Origin: Cycas panzhihuaensis
Taxonomy: Eukaryota; Cycadophyta
Assembly: GCA_023213395.1 (NCBI GenBank)
Contig: CM041465.1
Span: forward strand, 132,005,741-132,069,740
Reading direction: 5' to 3'
Length of the DNA stretch: 64,000 nt
Positions 21,744 to 64,000 of the stretch are shown piece after piece. The notes beneath the pieces are model-generated. The model was not told the DNA's origin and did no database searches. It saw only the letters and a program-made list of their open reading frames with translations. The stretch's first letter is position 1, and every line of letters starts with the position of its first letter. The translations under genes were made by a program, and so were the position numbers.

Positions 21744-22942
21744 AAAGTCTAAATGAATTCCCCTTTGCTTTCTTTGATGATAGAATGAATGTGACAATAC
21801 TTCCATTCTAAAAGTTTGTAAGGTTGGATTTGCAACCTTAATATGACATGGTTACTTTCCTAATTAATTTGAGAAGATAATACTAGCACTGTCCACAACT
21901 TCCAAGTTGTGTGTACTCTCCATGCACATTTTCTTTATTTACCTTTTATGTGTATGCATTTGTACCCTCCTACAACTTGTAGGATTTACACATGGCTTGC
22001 ACACATCTGTATCTCCCTTACGTGCATTTTGTACCCTCCATGTACTTCTGAAAGTTTTGTCAATAGGTATGGAGTTATGATTTGCACTCTACACCTATGT
22101 ACTTTCCTTGCAATGTTTTACGTGTATATATATATTTTTCAGAATTTGGCTATTTGCCTAACTGATATGCAATTAACAACTTAGGTTTTTTGCATATATT
22201 TAGTAGGAGTTTGTTGAGTAGTGTTATTGTTTTACCATCATCTTTTGATGTTATGTATTGGCTGTTATTTTTTTCTTCTCCTAGCCAAAGTGGGTAATTG
22301 CTCTCAATGCTTCTTATTCCTTGCTAGTTCTCAGTCCATTCTTTAAAGTCTTGTGATAGCATTATTTGCCCCTTATTTTGGAAATTCATAATGTCCTCAT
22401 TAAGGTTGTGCATAGGTCTCCTTTAATGAGAACAACTCCATTTTATACATTTGCCTTTTGTGATGCAAAACAAACCTACTAAAAGTGTTGATTTTGTCCT
22501 CTTAGTCTTATTCAAATGCACTTAAATGTGTCTTATATTTCTAGTTTTGCCAACTTCCTAAGATGTTTGTGAATGTATATGGCTTGTCCTCTTTGCCTCT
22601 TCTAGTTCTCTACTATTTTATTCCACACTAATTTTCATATAGAATTGTCTTAGTCTAGGACATTGCACACATCATGCTCATGCATCTTTGTTTGTTAATC
22701 TAATGAGGTTCTTTTATCAATTAGGAATGTTTTTCATGGCCATTTCCAATCCTTCAAGATTAGTTTCTGTTTGCACCAAGCCTCTTTAGAGAAAGATTAC
22801 AAATCGAGGTTCATTTTGATTGGTTAAGCAAGTTCACTTTGCATGCTAATCACACTTGAATAAGGTATCTCATATATTTAACAACATTCGTTAACATTTG
22901 ATGTTTGTCTACTTGTGCTAGGATTTTTTGCTATATTCGAGA
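21744..22942 (+). promoter_or_regulatory. Region upstream of RECQ3 start codon
   Basis: No reading frame of note. It must hold the 5' untranslated region, and the proximal promoter too if there is no upstream exon. A possible splice acceptor TTGTGCTAG at 22913-22921, 21 bases before the ATG, leaves room for a separate non-coding first exon further left, perhaps beyond the transposon nest. No TATA box could be assigned with confidence. Confidence 0.4.
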
Positions 22943-55122
<32,180 letters not shown>

Positions 55123-55800
55123 GTAAGTTTGACTCTCTTATGTAAGCTGTCCGGTAAAGTGAAGTGGAAACGTGTTAATTCAAATGCAATTGTACCGTGT
55201 TTTGCATTGTAAATATTAAAATCATGAATTTCCCTTTGAACTCTGTAAGTAACAAGTTCTCAGTAAAGTAGGAGAAGCTGCAGGTATTTTCTGTATAGGA
55301 GACTTTACTGGGAAGTTGATGTCATAACAACTTTATCGATGAAGACAGCGATCAGATAGTGCAGGAATATAAGTGTTTAGTCCATGAAACAACATCTAGT
55401 TTTATTATAAATTTTTGGTAGTTTGTATGTGTCACACACATGCATTTTTATCTTTCCTTCAGTTAGAGGGTATTTCTTTATACGTGAAGGAAAGTCCATT
55501 TAAAAAGTATAATTTTCTTAGATGAAGACATCATCCTGCACTGTATGTGAAGCTTGGGTGCATCTACTCAAGTTTATGTCGCCTTCGTGTGTGCACACTA
55601 TGGGGGATTAAAAATGGCAGGCTAGTGTTTAAATCCTTATGGTATGTGATGATGGATGATTTGGGTCGAGAGTAAAAAGTTAACTAGGAATGTGTGGAAA
55701 CTAATTAATGCATTTGTAAGCCTTAGAAGGAAATCTTGTAAAAGTAGGTGAAGTGTGGAAGAGGGTGGGTTCACATGGTAGGTTTTGTTTACCCTAGATT
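55123..55800 (+). other. Intron 7, first segment
   Basis: No element or exon recognised. Confidence 0.5.
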
Positions 55801-55806
55801 AAATCA

Positions 55807-56353
55807 TGCATTCAACATATGCATCACTAATGAATGGAAGGCTATGCTTGATTGGTAACATATAAAAGGTTTCGGCAAGCTATGGCAATGCCCATTGCTT
55901 ATAGACAGAAAATATAGCATTAACACTATAGATAATTTATAAAAATAGCATCTCATCATAAATAACAACAGATATCCACAATAATTCAGATACAATAGCA
56001 GACCACATAATAATATCAAATTAATATCAAACTTGCCATAGTAAATAGTATATATCAAATAAAATAACAACAATATCGTGCCTTCTTCAAGACGAGGGTT
56101 TCTTTCCAAAATGGCACAATAATGCCTTAATAGCTCTAGGCCATTAGTCCAGATCCAAAATATCAAATTCTTCACAGATGATCACAAATGAATAAGGCTC
56201 TTCCATTTATAGCCTTACTTTCTCTCTCTTAAAAACCAACTCTTATTTCTCTCTCATAAAAATATGGATTTTAGGAATGCAACGCCTATTCTCCTAAAAG
56301 CACCGATATCCTTATTTCTCCTAAAAATATTGATTTCCATCTAGAATGCTACA
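55807..56353 (-). repeat. TE12 3' LTR
   Basis: Right end fixed by the adjoining polypurine tract; left end approximate. AT-rich, with a minus-strand TATAAATGG near 56206. Confidence 0.55.
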
Positions 56354-56640
56354 ATTCCCCTCCCCTTAAAATACTTTACCCTCAAAGTATAGGTAGTCGC
56401 ATGAGGAGCTGCTTGGCACTAATTTTGATAAGTTTCCAATCCACCACCTACCAAATCCTAGATGTCATAAAAATTGGGTTCAATCTTGCACCTTCTGTCG
56501 GAGATTGATGATGAGTACGCTGAACTTGTAGATGCTTGTTTCGGGTATCATGTAGATGTATCTTGTCCTGTATAGAAGAGATCCTGGGACTTGTGTGGTG
56601 TTGATGATGCTTGGCCATGACTCTATTTTGTGATTGCACA

Positions 56641-57399
56641 TTTTGTCCTCAAATGATATCGCTCAAGGTATGAGGGGTGTTGAGAAAGTTGAAAGGATTT
56701 GGAAAGGGAGAAACAATGTGATTTTGGGAGGTGATCAAAGAAGTGTTCATGGGGGTCATGTGACTATGCTTGTAGAATGCAAGAAGGAATGGGAGATGTT
56801 GGGGTCAGTGAGGTGATCGACAATAGTTTTGAAGGTGTAGGGAATAGGGATAAAAGAGATATATAGTGAGAGTTACATGAGGTTTGGAAATTGATTTGAA
56901 GAGAGGTGAGGATTAGTAAAGTGCCGATTGAACCACTATAGTTTTTTGGCGAAAAAGATAGATGGGGGATTAGGGATGAACACTATTTATGAGAAAGATT
57001 TTAGTAGGGTTTTAGAAACAAGGGTAGAAAAGATTTAATGGAAAAAACAGTGTGAGTTGTATACGAGTGTGGAAGGTCGAGATAGATAGGTTGAAGTTTT
57101 ATAAGGGGCAATCATTGTACTAGGAGGTGAACAAGATGAAGAGAGGATGGAAGGATTAGAACATTCTATCGAGGAAAGTCTCTAGGGGATAAAGAAACAC
57201 ATAAGTGGAGGATTGAACTAGTGTTGTATGGGGGGATTGGGATTTGTCCTATAAAGAATTTAGAGTTGAGGGATCTAGGAGTTTGGATAGCTATGGGATA
57301 AGGGGGAGAGGGTTTCTCTACAACTATTGAGCATGGAAAGGAGGGAGGATGGATGAAACTTCCAAATGAAATGTGCATGTGCAAAACAAGATTAAAACC
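56641..57399. other. Unassigned segment within TE12
   Basis: G/A-rich on the + strand with a 60-codon frame (IAQGMRGVEKVERIWKGRNN...) that I cannot assign. Confidence 0.35.
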
Positions 57400-58150
57400 T
57401 GTGTCAAGTACTTCGAGGAATTCACATGGTTGTCTGGTTCTTTTCGCATTCTTTCTAGGTTGCTCTTCTAATACTTCTATGTCTATTAAGCTCCCTTTTG
57501 ATTGCCGCTCTCGGTCTCAACTAGCATCTTATTAGATTCTTCTACTAGATGCTCCATTATTATCTTCATTTGCTTCATGTCTTTAGTGTTGTTGTGTTGC
57601 TCTCTCTGAATTGGTTCCACTTCATGTTCTTGTAGGGTTTTTTGGATTTCCTTATCAATGGTCTACTCTTCCCCTTCATTCGTCTGTTCGTCTACTTGCT
57701 TTGATTCTTTGGTTTTTTCACATTTCTTGTCAACAGTCTACTCTTCCTCTTTCTCAGTTGTTCATTTTCTTGCTTTGATTCTTTGGCTTCTTCCATCGAT
57801 TAGTGGCTACTAGGAATGAAGCTTGAAACCAAAAGCAATTGTGTGGTATTGATCTAGTATTGTTAGACCAATTAATGAACCAATCAAGAGATTCTCTTGT
57901 CAAGTATCACTGGATACATGGTATGTAAATTTCAAGCTCTATATCTAGTGATAGTCCACAATACGTGTTGACATGTTGAATCCATTGTTTAGCTATCGTG
58001 CTTTCTCCTAGGGAGAAATCTTGGGCCATATGAAGTTTTCCTATTAAGCGAAACCTTTGTACTATTTTTTTTAGGTCCTCCATTTTTTTTTTTCTATGTC
58101 AATAGGAGCTACAACTTCAAGGATTAAAATCTACATCAAAGATTGGTCAA
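57400..58150 (-). pseudogene. TE12 gag-like region
   Basis: Minus strand: HMAQDFSLGESTIAKQWIQH, VNTYCGLSLDIELEIY, LDWFINW, then a Lys/Glu-rich, probably coiled-coil stretch (KCEKTKESKQVDEQTNEGEE, then IDKEIQKTLQEHEVEPIQRE). The last stretch has two similar blocks of about 70-90 bp. Family assignment is weak; stops interrupt. Confidence 0.4.
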
Positions 58151-58177
58151 AACTATACTATATGACCATTCAAATCG

Positions 58178-58346
58178 TGTTAGAATATAATGTTTTATCT
58201 AGGAATGTTTTGAGGGTCATGTAAAACCCCTCTTTTTGTACATTACAATCAGATACATGGCAGTTACAGTTTCACATTGTATATATAAAGAGTTCATCTC
58301 TCATAATAAACTCAAGTTACTCTTCAATCTGAGTTTGTGTTTAACA
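58178..58346 (+). repeat. TE13 5' LTR (169 bp)
   Basis: TGTTAGAATATAATG to TGTTTAACA. Confidence 0.93.
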
Positions 58347-58357
58347 TGGTATCAGAG
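58347..58357 (+). promoter_or_regulatory. TE13 primer-binding site
   Basis: TGGTATCAGAG directly after the LTR. Confidence 0.92.
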
Positions 58358-59039
58358 TAGGGCAATCTGCCTGCCTAAAAGAGAAATTGTCTAAAAGAGG
58401 AACAGCTTGAGATTTATAGAGATTAGTTCTGTAACTTAACGAAAAGAGATCAAGATGATTAGAGTAATCTTTTGAAGAAAAAGAGGACATGCATTCATCA
58501 GAAGAATGAAGAAATTGACTGTGTATGGACCTGTACGAATGAGAAAATTTGAAAGTGCTCAGATTTTGATGAAATTTCACTAGCAAATAGATCTTAGTAC
58601 GAATGTTATCTTTGTCAACTAGGTCGAAGTCATTCGAGGCCATCTTTAAGGAGTTTTTGGCAGATTTCTAGGGGCGTGGGTTTGAAACTTCAAACATTAA
58701 TTTTGGTCAGAATTTCTAGTTCCTTCTGATAAAATCTATTACAAAATCTTCATTTCAGTAATACAAATCTTTTCATACCAGTTTCAAGGATTTTGATCAA
58801 AGATTTTTAATTTTATGAGCAAAATTTCCAGAAACCCTAACGACCTAGTTTTGCATTTGGAGACAGTTTCTAAATAATCTATGTAGATTCTTACAAAAAG
58901 ACTTACAGATCTGAATTCCTCTTGAAAAACCCTTTGATTTAAGATAGATTTTGTCCAAATCTATACACGTGCAAAATTGTACGAAAATCTATACAACCGT
59001 ACAGCCAAGCCCTGAAAACCTTCGTTTCTTGATTTAATC

Positions 59040-60220
59040 ATGGCTGCTTCTATGTTGGCACTCATTGAGCAGGACAAACTAACTGATTCCAACTACCATG
59101 CATGGAAAATCAAGGTGGAAACTCAGTTAAGGGGCAAAAACACCTGGAATATAGCCATTGGGACTAAAACTAAACCTGCAATTACTGGTACTGCTCAAAC
59201 CAGTTGGGAAGAAAGAGACAATGCAAGGGTAATAGTATTAAAATTATTTGTTTATGATCCTCTTTTCATCTATGTTGAGAAACTGAATTCCTCCTCAGCA
59301 ATTTGGAAAACATTTGAAAATATGTATAGCCAAAAGAGTTGGGCCAGAATCATAGCCCTCAAGGAATAGTTGTTTAAGCTATACATGAAGGATATTGAAA
59401 CAATTTCATAATTCATCCACAAGGTCATATCAGTCAGAAATGACCTGCTGAGTGCCGGAGCAAATATTTCAGAACAGGAGATTATGGAGATGATAGCAAG
59501 CAAGCTTCTAAAATCCAATGATGTTATAATCAGTACAATAACCAATAATGATCAAATTAACACAATGACTCTTGATATTTTAACAGGTTTGTTGTTGAGA
59601 CAGGAACAAAAGAACAAATGATACGAAGAGTCTGTAGAAGTAAAAGATGCCTTTGTGACCAAACTCCATTTGGGACCCAAAGGAAGGGGATGATAGCAAG
59701 CAAGCTTCTAAAATCCAATGATGTTATAATCAGTACAATAACCAATAATGATCAAATTAACACAATGACTCTTGATATTTTAACAGGTTTGTTGTTGAGA
59801 CAGGAACAAAAGAACAAATGATACGAAGAGTCTGTAGAAGTAAAAGATGCCTTTGTGACCAAACTCCATTTGGGACCCAAAGGAAGGGGGTAATTTCTCA
59901 GATGTGCACGAGCCCTAGATACCAAAAGCCCATCTTGTGGGAGATGGCAAGAAAACCAAGGACGAGGACGCAACATTCCACCTAGAGAAGCTAGGGTATG
60001 TTTCAACTATGGAAAACCAGGCCATTTTTCGAGCAGTTACAAAGCCTTTGACGTTTGTTACCACTGTGTGTAATTTGAGTATTATCCCTATCAATGCTCA
60101 CAAAGAAGGGCTAAAATCTAGAGAGGGAAACTCCTTGCAGAAAATCATAGCAAAGACCAAGACAACGAAGATGAAGAAGAAACCGCATTTATTGTTGCAC
60201 TCATTGTTGGTCTCGAGGAC
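59040..60220 (+). pseudogene. TE13 gag
   Basis: MAASMLALIEQDKLTDSNYH, WKIKVETQLRGKNTWNIAIG, VYDPLFIYVEKLNSSSAIWK, TAG at 59367, then FIHKVISVRNDLLSAGANIS. A 200-bp block (59491-59690) is repeated at 59691-59890, which adds about 67 codons and shifts the frame. The zinc-knuckle region follows at about 59995-60070 in a shifted frame, with a Tyr for one Cys. Confidence 0.88.
59491..59890. repeat. 200-bp near-perfect tandem duplication in TE13 gag
   Basis: 59491-59690 and 59691-59890 are the same apart from the last base (A/G). Each starts TGATAGCAAGCAAGCTTC. Confidence 0.95.
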
Positions 60221-60535
60221 GAAGAGGTGTGGTTCATTGACTCTGGAGCATCAAGGCATATGAGAGGACAAGAAGATTGGTTTGAATCACTAAAACCCTA
60301 CACTTCAAACCAATCTGTTGAGTTAGGGGATAAGTACCCGCTAAACATCAAAGGGGTTGGAACCATAGCAATTAAAGTAAAAGGTATTGTGCAAAAAATC
60401 GGTAATGTGCTTTTTGTGCCTAGATTGAAAAAGAATCTTCTTTCTGTCTCCCAATTAGGAAAGAAAAAACTAAGGACTATATTTGATGAGGAAGGACACT
60501 GTTACATTTTAGACATGAAGAAAACGGTGCTATAA
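60221..60535 (+). pseudogene. TE13 protease
   Basis: VWFIDSGASRHMRGQEDWFE with an intact catalytic Asp-Ser-Gly-Ala-Ser, then GVGTIAIKVKGIVQKIGNVL and FVPRLKKNLLSVSQLGKK. The domain itself is open, but upstream and downstream frames are broken. Confidence 0.9.
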
Positions 60536-61480
60536 TTGCTAAAGGAATAGAAAGTAACGATTTATATAGATTACTTTCTAATCCTATAACAATCAATCGA
60601 GATGTAAAAGCATGCACTATAGTCAACACTAATAATAATAAATTGTGGCATTTGAAGTATGGGCATATCTCATCAGATAGGTTAGCATAGTTACAAAATA
60701 AAAAATGGTGAATGGTCTTCCAAACATTTTATTTCAACACTTTGTTTACAAAAGTTGTTCACTTGGGAAATAGTATTATTTTCCCTTTAAGACAAATGAA
60801 TGGCAAGCTCAAAATAGATTAGAGCTAGTACATACTGATCTATGTGGCCCTCTTACTCCTCACTCAATTAATGGTACTAAATACTTTTTAACTTTCATTG
60901 ATGAGTTTTCTAGGAAAACTTGGATTTACTTTTTCTACAACAAATCTAATGTTTTTGAAAAGTTCAAGGAATTTAAAGTTGAAGTTGAATTGGAATCTGG
61001 ATCAAAAATCAAATGTATCATGTTAGAAAGTGGAGGAGAATATATTTCGAAAGAATTCATGAATTTCTGTAAGGAACATGGAATACGTAGACAAATTACA
61101 ACCCCTTACACACCTCAATGTAATGGAGTTGTTGAACGCAAAAATAGGACAATTATGGAGATGGCGCAAAACATGATTGAAGAAAGGAAGGTCTCAAAAA
61201 CCTACTAGGCAGAGGCAGTTTGTATTGTTGGCTATCTCATAAACCGGAGTCCTACAAAGGCCTTGGAACAAATTACTCTTGAAGAAGCCTGGACCAGGGT
61301 CAAACTAGATGTAAGTAATTTAAAAGTTTTGGATGTCAAGCATTTGTTCATATACCAGATAGGAAGAGATCCAAACTTGACTCCAAAAGCATATAATGTA
61401 TAATGGTTGGGTAGAGTAGGAATTCAAAGGCCTATAAATGTATAGATAAGATCTATATAAGTAGAGATGTTGTCTTTAAC
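60536..61480 (+). pseudogene. TE13 integrase
   Basis: WHLKYGHISSDRLA, a degraded cysteine pair, LELVHTDLCGPLTPHSINGT, FLTFIDEFSRKTWIYFF, ESGGEYISKEFMNFCKEHGI, TTPYTPQCNGVVERKNRTIM. The normal Asp in R-S-D-G-G-G-E reads Glu, so one catalytic position is lost. TAG at 61206 replaces Trp. Confidence 0.88.
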
Positions 61481-62850
61481 GAAGATGATCCTGTAAATGA
61501 TACTCCAATCCAACAAGTAATTGAAAAAACACCCAAGAGAATACTTCAAGAAGAACCTCCTGCTGAAGAAATCTCTGGGGTTACTTCAAAGGACATAGAA
61601 ATAGATGATTCAGAGAGGGCTTCACAGTTTCATGAAAGTCCACCCATTGAAGAAGAAGAGTTATCTCCTAAAGACTCATTCATTGAAGAAGAAAGAAAGA
61701 AGGAATAAAGAACCAAAATGGTATCTCAAGACCATCGAAGAAGGTAAAGGAGACATGTATACGTATAGGACAAGAAGTCAAAAGCATTAGGCCTTGTTCT
61801 CTAACATAGAGCCACAATCATTTGAAGAAGTAAAAGGACGTGAGGAATGGCAAGCAACAATGGATACAGAGATGGAATCAATTTCTAGAAATCAGACCTG
61901 GGAGTTGGTAGATTTGTCTCTTGGAAAGCCAATAGTCAGTTGCAAGTGAGTATACAAGATAAAGGACAATGTTGATGGCACAATAAACAAGTATAAGGCC
62001 AAGCTAATAGCCAAGGTCTATACTTAGACTGGTGAAATAGGCTATGAAGACACATTCTCACCACTAGCCAAATTGGACACCGTGAGAGCAATAATTCCAT
62101 TAGCAACTTAACATAACTGGAAAATTTATTAGTTAGATGCGAAGAGCGCCTTTCTGAATGGTGAACTCGAGGAAGAGGTCTACATGAGACAACCAGAAGG
62201 GTATGTTCAAAACAGTTAGGAAAATCTTATTTGTAGATTGAAAAAGGCTTCATATGGGCTAAAGCAAGCTCTAAGAGCCTGGGATGCCAAATTAGATAGG
62301 TACCTCATTCAGAATGGATTTCACAGGTGCAGCTCCAACTCTAGCTTATATACAAAATGAAGATAGGGATTGATCACAGTAATTGCAGTGTATGTGGATG
62401 ACATGATCCTCACAGGTAGTGATACTGAGTCAATAGCTGATATAAGGGCTTAGTTGGAAAAGGGTTTCGAGATGATAGACTTGGGACTTCTGAACTACTA
62501 TCTAGGAATAGAGGTAGATCAAAACCAAGATTCAATTTGCTTGTCCCAGAGTAGATATATCCAAAATCTGCTAATAAAATTCAAAATGGAAGAAAGCAAC
62601 AATTGTATAACACCTATGGAAATCAATTGTGATCTCGCTCTAGATGAAAGGGAATCTGGAGTCGATGGAACATTGTACAGGCAACTGATTGGTAGCTTGA
62701 TATATCTGACCACAACTAGACCTGATATCTCATATTCAGTAAGTCTAATTTCTAGATATATGCAAGATCCAAAGGTGAGACATTATAAAGCTAAAAGAAT
62801 ACTTAGATACCTAAAAGGAACAATTGATCTGAAATTCACATATCTAAAGT
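61481..62850 (+). pseudogene. TE13 linker and reverse transcriptase
   Basis: REEWQATMDTEMESISRNQT, VYKIKDNVDGTINKYKAKLI, DAKSAFLNGELEEEVYMRQP, KASYGLKQALRAWDAKLDRY, VYVDDMILTGSDTES (active site intact, about 62389-62400), MIDLGLLNYYLGIEVDQNQD. Stops at 62024, 62109, 62130, 62217 and 62451 fall mostly on former Gln codons. Confidence 0.9.
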
Positions 62851-63322
62851 TACAATCAAATAAATTAATTGGATTTTGTGATTCAGACTGGGCAGGAGAC
62901 ATAGAAAAAAGGAGATCAACAAGTGGTTATTGTTTCTTCCTTGGATCAACAACAATTTCCTGGAGTAGCAAAAGACAACCCATAGTCGCTCTCTCATCCA
63001 CAGAAGTTGAATATAAATCAGTTGTCAGTGTAACATGCAAAGCAGTTTAGCTAAGATAATTTCTGTCAAATTTAGATCAGTACCAAAAGGAGTCAACAAC
63101 CTTGTTTTGTGATAATTAGAGTGCCATCAAGCTAATAAAAAATCTAGTTCTCCATGCCCGAACAAAGCATATTGAAGTGTACCATCACTTCATACGAGAA
63201 AAAGTACAAAGCAAAGGAATTGATTTAACATATTGCCCAACAAACGAGCAAGTTGCAGATATTTTAACAAAACCACTTAACAAAGACAAATTTCAAGTTC
63301 TTAGAGATAAAATACGATTGTA
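62851..63322 (+). pseudogene. TE13 RNase H
   Basis: KLIGFCDSDWAGDIEKRRST, TTISWSSKRQPIVALSSTEV, stops at 63048, 63057 and 63117, then HARTKHIEVYHHFIREKVQS, YCPTNEQVADILTKPLNKDK, ending at TAA 63320-63322 before the polypurine tract. Confidence 0.9.
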
Positions 63323-63344
63323 AAGATAAAACATTAAGAGAGGG

Positions 63345-63533
63345 TGTTAGAATATAATGTTTTATCTAGGAATGTTTTGAGGGTCATGTAAAACCCCTCT
63401 TTTTGTAACATAGACAAGTGTATACCACGTGTCAATCAGATACAGGGCGGTGACAGTTTCACATTGTAGATATAAAGAGTTCAGCTCTCATAATAAACTG
63501 GAGTTACTCTTCAATCAAAGTTTATGTTTAACA
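63345..63533 (+). repeat. TE13 3' LTR (189 bp)
   Basis: Partner of 58178-58346. Confidence 0.93.
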
Positions 63534-64000
63534 TATCATCTTTGAATTAGGATTCCAAGGTTTAAACAAACTTAAAATCTGGCACCTACAACTGAAGTTA
63601 TGGACAAAATTGTCCAATACACCTTTTTAAAAACCAAACAAAAATGTTAACTTTTTCTCCACTAACCCAGATTGAGTGATTCCTTTTGTTGAGTAGAAAT
63701 GACTTCAAAATGTGTCCAGTGGGCTTGGTTTGAGGTGATTTGGAGCTTTGTAGCTCTTGTAGTAGCCCCTGTAAGTTAGATAAAAGATTTTGAATTTTAG
63801 GGCAGCAACAAACCCTCCACTAAAATAATAATAACTTTTGAACTAGATTTCTAAATTGAAAAAGTATTTTTTCTAAGTAATCTATGCTTTAAGCCACACC
63901 AAATTAAGAAAAATTTGAGGTCATTTGGATATTTGTAGCAATTGGTATGGCCCTTTTAATGGTCACAATTAGGGTTTATGGGGATTGTAGTAGTACGTGT
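63534..64000 (+). other. Intron 7 sequence right of TE13
   Basis: No gene, element end or RecQ exon seen. Confidence 0.5.

Larger units (their letters stand above)
55807..58160 (-). mobile_element. TE12: decayed Gypsy remnant
   Basis: The 3' LTR (about 55807-56353, right end ATGCTACA) is followed by a minus-strand purine tract AAGGGGAGGGGAAT (56354-56367). A coding tail is still traceable to about 56640, then 750 bp of unknown sequence, then a minus-strand gag-like region rich in Lys and Glu (57400-58150). No RT or integrase core. Unity of the parts is inferred from shared orientation. Confidence 0.5.
58178..63533 (+). mobile_element. TE13: full-length Copia, same lineage as TE8
   Basis: LTRs 58178-58346 (169 bp) and 63345-63533 (189 bp; the left copy lacks about 20 bases near TTTTTGTA). 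The primer-binding site TGGTATCAGAG is at 58347, and the purine tract AAGAGAGGG lies before the 3' LTR. Flanks AATCG and TATCA agree at three of five bases, so the target-site duplication is weak. Complete Copia order gag, protease, integrase, RT, RNase H. It differs from TE8 in LTR sequence but matches it in protein and leader layout. About a dozen nonsense codons and a 200-bp tandem duplication in gag. Confidence 0.93.
55123..64000 (+). other. RECQ3 intron 7 (incomplete, over 8.8 kb)
   Basis: From GTAAGT at 55123 to the window end no further RecQ exon can be read on the + strand. Holds TE12 and TE13. Confidence 0.75.

Noticed and set aside
55123-64000. Further RECQ3 exons (motifs IV-VI, RQC) in intron 7
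   Set aside because: No + strand frame reads like the continuation expected after LTATAARK. All long frames are Copia or unassigned.

Overview
This window is nuclear DNA of a land plant. It holds the 5' part of one host gene, a RECQ3-type RecQ DNA helicase on the + strand, buried in LTR retrotransposons. Seven coding exons can be read without any frame break (start codon 22943, last visible exon ending at 55122). They encode about 210 residues, covering helicase motifs 0, I, Ia, II and III. The rest of the gene lies beyond position 64000. Intron 1 is about 30.7 kb and intron 7 exceeds 8.8 kb, both because of transposon insertions, while the introns between are 83-304 bp. Introns this large point to a seed plant with a very big genome. 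A gymnosperm is plausible, but the sequence alone does not prove it.

Layout. 1-4328: a gag-only LTR element (TE1) cut by the window edge. 4329-7552: old repeat-derived sequence with a minus-strand primer-binding site, a hairpin and a 400-bp compound microsatellite. 7553-21743: a three-level nest on the minus strand, with Gypsy TE4 inside Copia TE3 inside a deleted Gypsy TE2. 21744-22942: the 1.2 kb left between that nest and the helicase start codon. 22943-23114: RECQ3 exon 1.

23115-53832 is intron 1. In order it holds a decayed Gypsy (TE5), a small Copia derivative with an alternating 63/45-bp tandem array (TE6), a fairly young chromodomain Gypsy with a perfect target-site duplication (TE7), a Copia (TE8), a Gypsy 3' fragment (TE9), and a patchwork Copia (TE10) carrying a 323-bp SMART/TRIM-like mini-element (TE11). 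53833-55122: exons 2-7, including an 8-nt micro-exon. 55123-64000: intron 7 so far, with a Gypsy remnant (TE12) and a second Copia of the TE8 lineage (TE13).

All pol-bearing elements are broken by stop codons and frameshifts. In the Copia elements many stops are TAG where the family has Gln (CAG) or Trp, as expected from deamination of methylated cytosines. No RNA gene, CRISPR array or organellar sequence was seen. Calls rest on reading frames, recognised motifs, LTR pairs, primer-binding sites complementary to initiator tRNA-Met, polypurine tracts and target-site duplications; no database search was possible.
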